The notes beneath the pieces are model-generated. The model was given only the letters and a program-made list of their open reading frames with translations. It was not told the DNA's origin and ran no database searches. From GCA-016699835 sp964543905 (GTDB lineage: Bacteria; Planctomycetota; Phycisphaerae; Phycisphaerales; UBA1924): a DNA stretch of 64,000 nucleotides. A program made the position numbers and the translations under genes. Location of the stretch: contig CAZIZO010000009.1 in the NCBI GenBank assembly GCA_964543905.1, positions 71,560 through 135,559 on the forward strand. The letters run 5' to 3'. This document shows, piece by piece, positions 1-8,914 of this stretch. Positions within the stretch are counted from its first letter, which is position 1, and the number at the start of each line of letters is the position of its first letter.

Positions 1-490
1 TCAGTTTGGGGTCGGTGGCCAGGGCGCGGGCGATCTCGAGTTTGCGGCGCTCGCCGCCGGAGCACGTACGGGCGGCGTGCTTCGCCTTGTGGGTGAGGTT
101 GAACTGGGCGAGGAGCGCGGCGGCGCGGGCCTTGCGTTCGCCGGAGGTCATCGGACGGGTTTCGAGGATCGCGAGGATGTTGTCCTCGCACGAGAGGCGA
201 CCGAACACGCTGGGCTCCTGGCTGAGGTAGCCCATGCCTCGACGCGCCCGCTTGTACATCGGGAGGTCGCTGACGTCCTGTCCGTCGAAGAGGACGCGCG
301 AGGCCTGCCCGTCGGTCGCCGGGTCGGGGTCGATCATCCCGATCGACATGCGGAAACTCGTGGTCTTGCCCGCGCCGTTGCGTCCCAGGAGGCCAACGAC
401 CTCGGCCTTTTCGACCGTGAACGAGACATCGTCCACGACGACTCGGCTCGCGTAGGTCTTTCGGAGTTTGCGGGTTTCCAGGAGGGGCAT
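1..490 (-). CDS. lptB: LPS export ABC transporter ATP-binding protein LptB, partial (C-terminus outside window)
   Basis: About 163 N-terminal residues of a cytoplasmic ABC ATPase that powers lipopolysaccharide extraction from the inner membrane with LptFG. The frame opens with MPLLETRKLRKTY, a usual LptB beginning, then shows a Walker A (GRNGAGKTT), a Q-loop region (GYLSQEPSVF) and the signature CSGGERRKLEIARALA. Walker B and the switch histidine lie beyond the window. The close spacing of signature and family-typical 'RRKLEIARAL' favours LptB over a generic ABC ATPase. The ATG at 490 is 42 bp after the stop of the DUF4870 gene on the same strand, so the two may be co-transcribed. Confidence 0.85.
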   Translation of the reverse strand, partial: MPLLETRKLRKTYASRVVVDDVSFTVEKAEVVGLLGRNGAGKTTSFRMSIGMIDPDPATDGQASRVLFDGQDVSDLPMYKRARRGMGYLSQEPSVFGRLSCEDNILAILETRPMTSGERKARAAALLAQFNLTHKAKHAARTCSGGERRKLEIARALATDPKL

Positions 491-532
491 CGAGGGCGGA
501 GTGTAGGTTTCACGCCGCCCGAGTGCCCCGCG

Positions 533-976
533 TCATTTCACGAAGCGGAAGCACATGGGATAGCGGTAATAGCGCCCCTCGTTGGCGGCGCGGCTCGCCA
601 TGATGCCCGCCACGAGCGTGAGGATGAACAAGAATGGCCAGCCCACCCACCAGGCGAGGGTGAGCGTGGGGAAGCCCAGGAGGAAGATCGCCACGGAGTA
701 GATGACGTGGGTGATCTGGAAGTTGAGCGCTTCCTTCCCGTGGTCATCGATGAACTTGGACTGGTCGCGCTTGACGAGCCAGAGCACCAGGACGAGCGCG
801 AGGGGGAACGGGAGAGCCAGCCCCGCGTTGAGGAAGAGCGACGTGAGCATGCCGCCCAAGTGCATCCACATCGTGTAGGTGCGCTCATCGGCCGACGGAT
901 TCGCCGAATGCGACTCCAGCGGCACCCCGGGACCGGGACCGGCACCCAACGTCGAGTTGGTTCCCATCGCTTCCAT
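533..976 (-). CDS. DUF4870 domain-containing membrane protein
   Basis: A 147-residue protein with a Gly/Pro-rich N-terminus (about 30 residues) followed by three hydrophobic segments (about residues 38-65, 85-105 and 108-128). The motif FIDDHGKEALNFQIT between the first and second segments is the hallmark of DUF4870 proteins, small inner-membrane proteins of unknown function. It ends in a short basic/aromatic tail. It lies directly upstream of lptB on the same strand with a 42-bp gap, suggesting an operon, but nothing in it shows a role in LPS export. Confidence 0.8.
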   Translation of the reverse strand: MEAMGTNSTLGAGPGPGVPLESHSANPSADERTYTMWMHLGGMLTSLFLNAGLALPFPLALVLVLWLVKRDQSKFIDDHGKEALNFQITHVIYSVAIFLLGFPTLTLAWWVGWPFLFILTLVAGIMASRAANEGRYYRYPMCFRFVK

Positions 977-1070
977 AGGTGATTCTTTCCGGGTTTCGCG
1001 CGCGGAGTTTCAAGGTTCTCACTATCCTCTCCCCACGACCCGCACAAACCCCAGCCCGCCCTCCCCGAGC

Positions 1071-2216
1071 ATGTCCAAAGCCACGTCGAATCGACTCTCG
1101 AAACTTGAGGCTATACGCGGCCTCGCCGCCGCGTATGTGGCGATCGGCCACCTCGCGATCGAGTACTACGGCGTTCGCCAGCCGGCGATCTTTGCCCAGG
1201 GCGCGGTGATGCTGTTTTTTATCATGTCGGGGTTTGTCATCTGTTATTCGACCGGGAAGATCGAGCCCGGACAATCTCCGCGCGGGGGCTTCAAGGACTA
1301 TTTCATCAAGCGGTTCCGGCGCATCTTCCCCCTGTTTGGGATGGCGATGGGCCTGGGCTACCTGGCCGATTCCTACGCCGCGGGCTCCTGGTTGCCCGTG
1401 GATCGACGCACGCTGCTGGGCAACCTCGCGATGCTGCAGGACGCGCTGCACTTTAAGCCCGGCGTCTACGTTGACACCTTCCACAACGGCCCGGCATGGT
1501 CGCTCAGTTATGAGTGGTGGTATTACATGATGTTCTTCCCGCTCCTGATCGCGCCCGTCGCGTGGCGGGTACGGAAGTACATCGTCTTCGCGCTCGCCGC
1601 CCTCGCCTTCGTGTCGTCCGCCCTCGTGATTCCCGACGTGAGGAACCTGCTGGGACTCGGCGCGTGGCAATCCTTCGGCTTTGCCAACTTCCTGCTGCTC
1701 TTCCCGGTGTGGTGGGCGGGCGTGGAGATGGCGCGGGAGTATCAGGAAACCACGCGGGTCACGATCCTGCGTCAACTCCCCAGCGTCGTCGTCCTGTGGA
1801 TCTTCACCTTCGCCTTCGCGGCGTGGTACGCCATGCCCCAGCACCACCTGTATGCCGACGTCGGGGGCGTGGAGCGCGAGATGAAGTTCGAGGCGGGGGA
1901 ACTGAAGCACTTCGGCTTTGCCGCCGTGCTGCTCACGGGGGGTCTGCTGTGGAACGCGCTGGGCTGGCCGCTGTTCGACAAGACCGTCGGGGTCTTTGAG
2001 CGGCTGGCGCCGATCTCGTATGGCATCTACATCATCCACATGCCGGTGCTCTTCGCGCTCAAGGCCTCGCCGCTGCATGAATACCCGTGGCTCTTCGCGC
2101 CGGCGTTCCTCGTCGGGGTGGGGCTGCTGTCGTACCTCCTCGAAGTCGTGGTGCAGGGGTGGATCAATTCGGCCACCAGACCGCTGCTCTCGCGCTCGGG
2201 CCCGCCCCGGGCGTAA
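1071..2216 (+). CDS. Acyltransferase family 3 membrane protein (probable O-acyltransferase)
   Basis: A 381-residue polytopic membrane protein. The N-terminal segment LEAIRGLAAAYVAIGHL carries the R and H of the acyltransferase-3 family (OafA/NodX/ExoZ type), which transfers acetyl or other acyl groups onto surface polysaccharides, lipids or peptidoglycan. About ten hydrophobic helices follow, and RRIFPLF and PAWSLSYEWWYY are also typical of the family. I chose the ATG at 1071 because the family domain begins about ten residues later; an upstream extension would overlap the divergent DUF4870 gene. The acceptor substrate cannot be deduced from sequence or neighbours. Confidence 0.85.
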   Translation: MSKATSNRLSKLEAIRGLAAAYVAIGHLAIEYYGVRQPAIFAQGAVMLFFIMSGFVICYSTGKIEPGQSPRGGFKDYFIKRFRRIFPLFGMAMGLGYLADSYAAGSWLPVDRRTLLGNLAMLQDALHFKPGVYVDTFHNGPAWSLSYEWWYYMMFFPLLIAPVAWRVRKYIVFALAALAFVSSALVIPDVRNLLGLGAWQSFGFANFLLLFPVWWAGVEMAREYQETTRVTILRQLPSVVVLWIFTFAFAAWYAMPQHHLYADVGGVEREMKFEAGELKHFGFAAVLLTGGLLWNALGWPLFDKTVGVFERLAPISYGIYIIHMPVLFALKASPLHEYPWLFAPAFLVGVGLLSYLLEVVVQGWINSATRPLLSRSGPPRA

Positions 2217-2305
2217 CGCATGAGGCCGAACTCAGGCAACCGCCGGGCGCGAATGACGTACGGTGCGAGTAAACTGCTTCACGTTCGCACAAACAGGGGA
2301 AGACC

Positions 2306-2476
2306 ATGCTCGTCACGATCCTCGGCGTCGTCCATCTCATCCTGTTCCTCATCGCCGCGTTCGAGATCCTCACCTCGGGCAAGTCGCTGGGGCAGAAGTT
2401 TCTGTGGCTGCTCCTCATTTTCCTTCTGCCGGTCGTTGGGCTCATCATTTACTATCTTGTCGGGCGTGGGAAGTAG
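2306..2476 (+). CDS. Small PLDc_N-type membrane protein
   Basis: A 56-residue protein with two transmembrane helices separated by a short polar turn (SGKSLGQK), ending LPVVGLIIYYLVGRGK. This matches the phospholipase-D-nuclease N-terminal (PLDc_N) module, which often occurs as a stand-alone small membrane protein of unknown function. An AGGGGA ribosome-binding sequence lies 5 bp upstream of the ATG. It is 89 bp downstream of the acyltransferase on the same strand. Confidence 0.7.
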   Translation: MLVTILGVVHLILFLIAAFEILTSGKSLGQKFLWLLLIFLLPVVGLIIYYLVGRGK

Positions 2477-2515
2477 AGCCGCGGTCCTTCGCCGCCGCCA
2501 CAGGAGCCACCGGTA

Positions 2516-3457
2516 CTATCGGAATCGATCGCGAATCTCCGAGGGCGTGAGGAGCACCACGCCCGTTTGCTGCGCGATGGCCCGCGCGGACTTGGTGAAT
2601 CCCGAGGACGAGACGACCGCGGCGAGTTGCGCGCGATAGAAACTCTTGCCCGCATAGACCTCTTGCACGGCGGCGTTGCCCGCGGGCTGGGAGTACAACT
2701 TGCACTGCACCACGAGCACGACGCCGGCGCGGACCGCCCGCACGTCCACGCCCTGATCTCCCGCCTGTCCCGTGACCCGCGCGTCCCACCCCAACGCTCG
2801 GAGTTCGCTCGCGCACCATTCCTCAAACTCGTCCGGACTTTGGCACGACGCCGTGACCGCGCGCGAGTTGAACTCGGCCTCGTGCGCGACCACCTCGCGC
2901 TCGATCACCGCCCGGGCCACCGCCCGCACGACCTCGTTGGGATCGGCGTTGGGTGTCCGGCGTCGAACTCTCTTCATCAGCCTCCGAGCGGAGCGCTCAT
3001 ACTGCTTCGGGGAGACGGTCGCGCGCACGTGCGGCATCGCCACCCGCTCGATGAACATGTCCACCTCGCGATCCCACGGCTCGAAATCCAGCACACCGTA
3101 CTTGTCCGGCACGAGTCTGGATCGCTTCTCCAACGCCAGCGTGTGCACGTGCTTTTCTACGATCGAACGAACAGCCGCGTACGTGGGGTCGTCGTCGGGC
3201 ACGTCGATGCTCATCCGCACCTTGCCGTCGGCATCTACGGACGATTTTGGCGATCTCTCTCGCGCGATCCGTCCCGACGCGTAGAACAACCCGATGCAGA
3301 GCACGCCCAGCACCGCACCGCCGACGAGCATCGGGACACGATCCGCCGGCGTGCCCGACGCCGCGCTCGCGAACAGCCCGATCGATGCCAGCCCGACCAC
3401 GACGGCCAGTACGCCGAGCGCCACCGCCGACGAGATTCGAACGATCGCTCGGAACAT
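2516..3457 (-). CDS. Membrane-anchored Mrr-like restriction endonuclease domain protein
   Basis: A 313-residue protein with two N-terminal transmembrane helices (about residues 8-32 and 41-62), a charged middle region, and a C-terminal PD-(D/E)XK nuclease domain of the Mrr_cat type (about residues 200-313). Seen there are GWDARVTGQAGDQGVDV, with the catalytic Asp, and VVQCKLYSQP, the QxK half of the active site. Mrr-like enzymes cut modified or foreign DNA; membrane-anchored forms are known, but their substrates are unclear. There is no adjacent methylase or NTPase, so this is not a classical restriction-modification system. Confidence 0.75.
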   Translation of the reverse strand: MFRAIVRISSAVALGVLAVVVGLASIGLFASAASGTPADRVPMLVGGAVLGVLCIGLFYASGRIARERSPKSSVDADGKVRMSIDVPDDDPTYAAVRSIVEKHVHTLALEKRSRLVPDKYGVLDFEPWDREVDMFIERVAMPHVRATVSPKQYERSARRLMKRVRRRTPNADPNEVVRAVARAVIEREVVAHEAEFNSRAVTASCQSPDEFEEWCASELRALGWDARVTGQAGDQGVDVRAVRAGVVLVVQCKLYSQPAGNAAVQEVYAGKSFYRAQLAAVVSSSGFTKSARAIAQQTGVVLLTPSEIRDRFR

Positions 3458-3524
3458 GCCGCGAGGCCCCCATTGCGAAGCCCGTCACGCCAACGAGGAA
3501 GCGGCACCGCCGCCAGCACTCGCC

Positions 3525-4652
3525 TCAGTTGCCGAAGAGGTTCTTCTCGCCGAAGTAGCCCTTTTCCTCGAAGTATTTGAGGGCTTCGTCGGTGCTGGCG
3601 AAGACCTTGGTGGCGGTCTCGGTGATGAAGGGCGAGGGTGATTTTTTGGGCTTCCACACCACGTACACCTCCTTGGTGTGTTCGAAGGCGTGGTGGAGTT
3701 CGCGTTCGACGCCGCTGGAGAGGCCCGGGATGCCGCCGGGCAGTTCGGGGATGTAACTGACGATCATGTCGGCCTGATCGACCAACTTGAAGTCTCGCAT
3801 GTAGATCTGCCCGTCGATGTCGCCGGCGATGTCGAGCACCTCGCGCACGCGGACCTTGATGGGCTGGTTGTTCTTCGTCACCGCGCCGCCGAAGAGGTGC
3901 GGGGCGACCTCGAGGAACTCGCGGCCCTCGCGCGCGGCGACGAGCGCGCGCTCCAGGAGGAGTTTCTCGTCCACGTCGCCGGGATCGAAGGTGATGAAGT
4001 GGTCCGACAACGCCGAGCGGAACGCGTCGATCTCGGCGAGGACGTCGGGCATGTCCACGACGTGGCTCATCGGAAAACTCGGGTAGACCTTGCGCATGTG
4101 GGGGCGGCAGAGGAGGCGAAAGCACGTCCGCGTCGTCATCGTGTGCCGACCGCGCGAGAGGATGTAGAACTTGCTGTTGGGGATCGCCTTGCTCATGAGT
4201 TCGGTGGCCAGGATCTCCTCCTCGCGCCAGACCATGCAGTCCTTGAGCGTGGCGTCGATCTCGTGGTCCTGGTGGAGGCGGTGGTGGACGACCTCGATGT
4301 TGTCCACCAGGCAGATGAAGACGTCGGGGGCCAGTTTCTGGACCTGGTCGTAGTCGAAGGCGCTGAACAGGCCGTGCCGCCAGCGGAAGGTGGCGTGGGT
4401 GTTGACGATCAGGTTCTTCTGATCCCGCATGTCGGCGATGATGTCCTTGAAGGCGGCCCGGCGGAGCGAATCGAGACGGCTGATGGGCAGGTCGAGGATG
4501 CGCCCGGGGCGCACGTCGCGGGCCTCCTTGTACATCATGTCACCGACGTGGGCGACGGGAACGCTCTCGCCCTGCTGCCCCGCAAAGCGGGCGACGCCGT
4601 CGAGATAAGGCTTTTTGTCCATGCCGACCTGGCCGGTGATGATGGCTCGCAT
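3525..4652 (-). CDS. P-loop NTPase-like protein with nucleoside deoxyribosyltransferase-like C-terminus
   Basis: A 375-residue protein starting MRAIITGQVGMDKK, a beta-strand followed by a kinase-type P-loop in which the usual final GK[S/T] is DKK. The middle region has a possible Walker-B-like strand (DVFICLVDNIE). The last ~100 residues include ADMIVSYIPELPGG and a helix with FEHTKEVYVVWKPK, resembling nucleoside 2-deoxyribosyltransferase folds. The function is unknown to me; a nucleotide- or nucleoside-handling kinase is an inference. The frame stays open upstream to 4829, but the P-loop strand starts at this ATG, so 4652 is the natural start. Confidence 0.55.
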   Translation of the reverse strand: MRAIITGQVGMDKKPYLDGVARFAGQQGESVPVAHVGDMMYKEARDVRPGRILDLPISRLDSLRRAAFKDIIADMRDQKNLIVNTHATFRWRHGLFSAFDYDQVQKLAPDVFICLVDNIEVVHHRLHQDHEIDATLKDCMVWREEEILATELMSKAIPNSKFYILSRGRHTMTTRTCFRLLCRPHMRKVYPSFPMSHVVDMPDVLAEIDAFRSALSDHFITFDPGDVDEKLLLERALVAAREGREFLEVAPHLFGGAVTKNNQPIKVRVREVLDIAGDIDGQIYMRDFKLVDQADMIVSYIPELPGGIPGLSSGVERELHHAFEHTKEVYVVWKPKKSPSPFITETATKVFASTDEALKYFEEKGYFGEKNLFGN

Positions 4653-4738
4653 AAGGGGAAGATGGTAGGGGCGGCACCCCCATCGACGTCCGCGGGCAAT
4701 GAACCATCGCGGGAGATCGCCCGCGCGCGGTCGGCCCC

Positions 4739-4767
4739 AAAAAAATGCCCCGGCTGGGAGCCGGGGC
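4739..4767 (-). terminator. Intrinsic terminator of icd
   Basis: A perfect 9-bp stem (GCCCCGGCT / AGCCGGGGC, loop of 3) is followed on the minus strand by ATTTTTTT. It sits about 30 bp after the icd stop codon. Confidence 0.85.
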
Positions 4768-4797
4768 GTGCGTGACCTCGAGTCGAGCGGAAAAACC

Positions 4798-6276
4798 TTA
4801 GCCCATGTGCTTGATGACTTCCGTCGCAAACTCGGAGCACTTGACCTTCTTCACGGAGGTGTCGCCCTCGGCCTTCATGAGGCGCTCGAAGTCGTAGGTC
4901 ACGGTCTTGGCGCTGATGGCGCCGTCCATGCCCTTGATGATGAGGTCGGCGGCCTTGGACCAGTCGGCGTCGCCACCGCTGCCCATGTACCGGAGCATCA
5001 TCTCGCCCGACAGGATGACCGAGCCGGGGTTGACCTGGTCGAGGTTGGCGTACTTGGGGGCCGTCCCGTGCGTCGCCTCGAAGATGGCGTGCCCGGTGAC
5101 GTAGTTGATGTTGGCGCCGGGGGCGATGCCGATGCCGCCGATCTGGGCGGCGAGGGCGTCGGAGAGGTAATCGCCATTCAGGTTCATGCAGGCGATGACG
5201 TCGAAGTCCTTGGGACGGGTGAGCACTTGCTGGAGCGTGATGTCGGCGATGGTGTCCTTGATGAGGAGCATCTTCTTCCACTTGCCGTCCCCGTGGCTGG
5301 ACCAGATGGCGTTCATGACGCCGTCCACCTCGGCGACGATGTCGGCCTTCTGCTTGGGGGTCATCATGTCGTAGCCGGGGTCGACCAACTTGGCGTTCCC
5401 CTCAGACGAGAGGCCCGGGTTGGCCTCGCGGTTGCCGAGGATCCAGGATTCACGCTCGGTGACGATCTGGTTCCGGAAGAACTGGGTGGCGACCTTGTAG
5501 CCCCAGTCCTTGAAGGCCCCCTCGGTGAACTTCATGATGTTGCCCTTGTGCACGAGCGTGACGCTCTTGCGTTTCTCCTTGAGGGCGTAGGTGATGGCGC
5601 TGTGGACAAGGCGTTCGGTGCCCAGGGCGCTGACGGGCTTGAACCCGATCCCGACCATGACGGGGTTCTCCCGCTTCGCCATGCCGATACCTTCGAGCAT
5701 CTTCTGCCAGTCGTCGCCGGCCTTCTTGGTGCCGAAGCGGATCTTGGCAAAGTCCTTGGGGAAGTTCTGCTGCATGAAATCGAGGACCTTCTGCGACTCG
5801 GGGCTGCCGGCGAGCATCTCGATGCCCGCGTAGATGTCCTCGGTGTTCTCGCGGAAGATGACCATGTCGCAGTCCTGCGGGCGTTTGACCGGGCTGGGCA
5901 CCCCCTTGAACCAGCGGACGGGCCGCAGGCAGACATAGAGATCGAGCATCTGACGCAGGGCGACGTTGAGGGAGCGGATGCCGCCCCCGATGGGTGTCGT
6001 GAGCGGACCCTTGATGCCCACGAGGTACTGACGGAAGTCCGTGAGCGTCTGGTCGGGGAGCCAGTTGCCGGTCTTGTTGAAGGCCTTCTCGCCCGCCAGC
6101 GTCTCGTGCCAGTGAATCTTCTTCTTGCCACCCGAGGCCTTCTCGACGGCGGCATCCATCACACGCACCGAGGCCCGCCAGATGTCGGGCCCGGTCCCAT
6201 CACCCTCGATGAAGGGGATGATGGGGTCGTTGGGGACGTTCAACTTGCCATGGGACATCGTGATCGACGAGGGCAT
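4798..6276 (-). CDS. icd: NADP-dependent isocitrate dehydrogenase
   Basis: 492 residues. It oxidatively decarboxylates isocitrate to 2-oxoglutarate in the TCA cycle. Visible signatures are IPFIEGDGTGPDI near the N-terminus, the substrate loop GGGIRSLNVALRQ (S102, N104, R108, equivalent to E. coli S113, N115, R119), RPVRW, RENTEDIYAG, MNLNGDYLSDALAAQ, GIGIAPGANIN and ATHGTAPKYA. Retention of the phosphorylatable serine suggests AceK-type control is possible, though no aceK is here. The start at 6276 is chosen for GGAG six bases upstream; the frame is open further 5'. It is longer than the 416-residue E. coli enzyme, with a C-terminal extension. Confidence 0.95.
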   Translation of the reverse strand: MPSSITMSHGKLNVPNDPIIPFIEGDGTGPDIWRASVRVMDAAVEKASGGKKKIHWHETLAGEKAFNKTGNWLPDQTLTDFRQYLVGIKGPLTTPIGGGIRSLNVALRQMLDLYVCLRPVRWFKGVPSPVKRPQDCDMVIFRENTEDIYAGIEMLAGSPESQKVLDFMQQNFPKDFAKIRFGTKKAGDDWQKMLEGIGMAKRENPVMVGIGFKPVSALGTERLVHSAITYALKEKRKSVTLVHKGNIMKFTEGAFKDWGYKVATQFFRNQIVTERESWILGNREANPGLSSEGNAKLVDPGYDMMTPKQKADIVAEVDGVMNAIWSSHGDGKWKKMLLIKDTIADITLQQVLTRPKDFDVIACMNLNGDYLSDALAAQIGGIGIAPGANINYVTGHAIFEATHGTAPKYANLDQVNPGSVILSGEMMLRYMGSGGDADWSKAADLIIKGMDGAISAKTVTYDFERLMKAEGDTSVKKVKCSEFATEVIKHMG

Positions 6277-6539
6277 GTGGGGCTCCAAGATGCCATTTGG
6301 TGGAGTGCCAAAGGGCCAACGGGGAAACAAGAACGTCGCTCGCGCGGAGCGGGAAAGGAGGATAGGTGGCGACGGGGCCGGATTGCACGAGTTTCGGACG
6401 TGAAACACCGTGTCCGGCGCCCGCGGACCCAGCATGCGCCCGCCTTCTCAACTTTGAGAAATCCAAGCCCAGAATCCCCTTGGGGCCGATCTCGGATGGC
6501 GGTAGGATGCTCACGGATCGTCATGTGCAGGAGCGAACG

Positions 6540-8906
6540 ATGAACGGCATGCGTGGAATCACACTGGCTCTCGCAGCGCTCGTCCCGGCGTGGACGGCAT
6601 CCGGCACGTGGTCGATCGTCCTCGTGGACACGCGCACCGGCGAGGTTGCGGCCGCCTCCGCCACCTGCCTCGCCGAACTGGACCTGCAAGCCCTCACCCC
6701 CGTCATGCTGGCGGGTGTGGGGGCATGCACGGCTCAGTCCTTCGGTGACACGAGTCAGGTCAACCGCACGCTTGTCCGCGATCGCCTCGCGGAGGGCGTC
6801 GCGCCCACGGCTCTCCTGACCGCTCTTGCCGCCTTCGACGGCGGTTCGCACCAGACCCGTCAGTACGGCATCGTCGACGTGCAGGGTCGCACCGCCACGT
6901 TCACCGGCACCGGCGCCAACGCCTGGGCGGGGGGACGCACCGGCACGTTTCAATACTCCTACGCGGGCAGGACAGGGACGATCGCCTACGCGGTGCAGGG
7001 CAACATTCTGACCGGCGCGCCGGTGGTCGATCGCGCGGTCGAGGCGATCCTCTCGACCCCGGGCGATGTCGCCGCAAGGGTCATGGCCGGGATGGAAGCG
7101 GCTCGCGTCATGGGCGGCGACGGTCGCTGCTCGTGCTCCACCGGGCCCACCTCCTGCGGCTCGCCGCCGCCCTCGTTCACCAAGTCATCCCACATCGCGT
7201 ACATGCTCATCTCCCGCCCGGGGGACGCCGACGGTGGGCACGGCGTCTATCGCACGCCCGCCACCACCACCGCCGTCTACGCGATCGACGCGACGGGGGA
7301 CGGCAAGCCCGAACTCTTCGCCACGCCGACCACCGGCCCCAACGTGCAGGCGTTCCTCAACCAATCGCCCGCCTCGCGCGTGGCGCCCACCTTCTCCTCG
7401 GGCGCGTCGGTGAACATGGGCAGCGGAGCGCAAAGCATCGCCTTGGCCGACGTCACGGGCGATGGCCGACCCGACCTCCTGAGCGCCAACCTTCAGGGCA
7501 ATCTCATCGGGATCCGCCCCGGACAATCCAACTTCACCTTCGGCGCGTTCTCCAGCCTCAACACCGCCACCGGGCCCCGCTCGATCGTCGTCGCGCAACT
7601 CGACGGTCTGCACGGGCCCGACCTCGCCTACGGCACGCAGACGCCTCCCGCCGTCGCCGTGCGCCTCAGCACCGGCCCGGGCACCTTCGCCCCCCCTGCC
7701 GAGATCGCCTTCGGGCTTGTCCCGCGCCATCTCTTCGCCCGCGACGTCGATCGCGACGGGTTCGTCGATCTGGTCGTTCTTCCCACAGGCTATGACCAGC
7801 CCGTCGTGCTTCGCGGACGCGGCGACGGCACCTTCGCGTCGCCTCCCGCGCTCGCGACGACACCGACCGAGATCTCCGCCGCCGCCCTGGACGACGTGGA
7901 CGGAGACGGGGACGCCGACCTCGTGGGGGTGCTCACCGGCGCCGCGCCGGGCCTCCGCGTGTATATCAACGCCGGGGGCACGTTCACGCCCTCGCCCGTC
8001 CTGCTGACGTCCTCGCCTCCCTTTTCCGACGTCGCGATCGGGGACGTCCAAGGCGATGGACACGCCGATGTGCTCACCGTCAATCGCACCACGCTCTTTC
8101 GCGTCTATTCCGGCGATTCGACGGGCACGTTCGCGCCCGGCCCCTCTTTCAACGCGGGCTGGGCACTCGGGCGGGTGACGCTTGCCGACCTCGACGCCGA
8201 CGGTGATCTGGATGCCGCCTTCAACAACGTGAGCAACGGATACGTCATCACCGCGATCAACCGCGGAGAGGGGCGATTCGATTCTGGACGCGGCTCGGCC
8301 TTCGGCGACTACTTCATGTCGCACAACGTCGCCGACACCAGCGAAGGCGATCCCGACCCCGTCCTGACGCTGCGGGAGATGTACGACGCCTGGAGAGTGG
8401 CCCTGGTCGGTCGCGTGGATGCCGTGCAGTCGCTGGTGATCACCCCGTCGCTCCTTCCCCTCGGAGAGTCGCGCACCATCCGCCTGATGCTGCGGGACTG
8501 GCGCGCGCTCCCGGCGCCGCACGCCGGCGTGCCGATGGTCGAGGTGATCGACGGCGCGGGGCGGGCGACGCTGGGGGCCGTGACGCGCCTGGGCGCGGGC
8601 GTCTTCGAGATCGCCATCCGCGGAGAGTCCTCGGGCGCACTGCGTCTGCGGATCACCGTGCGCGATGGCGAAGACGCCGTGCGCCTCGTTCCCGATGCCA
8701 CGCTGATCGTCGGCGCGTGGTGCGTGGCGGACGTTGACGCCAACGGAGGGGTCACGATCGATGATCTGCTCGCCTACCTCGCCGCCTATGGCGCGGGCGA
8801 CTTGGCCGCCGACGTTGATGATGGGAGCCGCGCGGGCCAGCGCGATGCCGGGATCACGCCGGATGACCTGGAGTACTTCCTGGAACGGTTTGAGGGTGGG
8901 TGCTGA
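6540..8906 (+). CDS. Secreted DUF1028 / FG-GAP repeat protein with GC-type dockerin tail
   Basis: 788 residues with a signal peptide (GMRGITLALAALVPAWTASG). Residues ~22-230 match DUF1028 (TWSIVLVDTRTGEVAAASA, then YGIVDVQGRTATFTGTGANAW), an Ntn-hydrolase-like fold of unclear activity. Residues ~240-600 contain FG-GAP/VCBS-like blades (GDGRPDLLS, DVDGDGDADLVG, DLDADGDLDAAF), which usually build a calcium-binding propeller. The end is a duplicated EF-hand-like dockerin module that begins with Cys and ends FEGGC. The start is the ATG with GGAG seven bases upstream. It stands alone, divergent from icd and convergent with mgtE. Confidence 0.8.
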   Translation: MNGMRGITLALAALVPAWTASGTWSIVLVDTRTGEVAAASATCLAELDLQALTPVMLAGVGACTAQSFGDTSQVNRTLVRDRLAEGVAPTALLTALAAFDGGSHQTRQYGIVDVQGRTATFTGTGANAWAGGRTGTFQYSYAGRTGTIAYAVQGNILTGAPVVDRAVEAILSTPGDVAARVMAGMEAARVMGGDGRCSCSTGPTSCGSPPPSFTKSSHIAYMLISRPGDADGGHGVYRTPATTTAVYAIDATGDGKPELFATPTTGPNVQAFLNQSPASRVAPTFSSGASVNMGSGAQSIALADVTGDGRPDLLSANLQGNLIGIRPGQSNFTFGAFSSLNTATGPRSIVVAQLDGLHGPDLAYGTQTPPAVAVRLSTGPGTFAPPAEIAFGLVPRHLFARDVDRDGFVDLVVLPTGYDQPVVLRGRGDGTFASPPALATTPTEISAAALDDVDGDGDADLVGVLTGAAPGLRVYINAGGTFTPSPVLLTSSPPFSDVAIGDVQGDGHADVLTVNRTTLFRVYSGDSTGTFAPGPSFNAGWALGRVTLADLDADGDLDAAFNNVSNGYVITAINRGEGRFDSGRGSAFGDYFMSHNVADTSEGDPDPVLTLREMYDAWRVALVGRVDAVQSLVITPSLLPLGESRTIRLMLRDWRALPAPHAGVPMVEVIDGAGRATLGAVTRLGAGVFEIAIRGESSGALRLRITVRDGEDAVRLVPDATLIVGAWCVADVDANGGVTIDDLLAYLAAYGAGDLAADVDDGSRAGQRDAGITPDDLEYFLERFEGGC

Positions 8907-8914
8907 CGGGTGGC

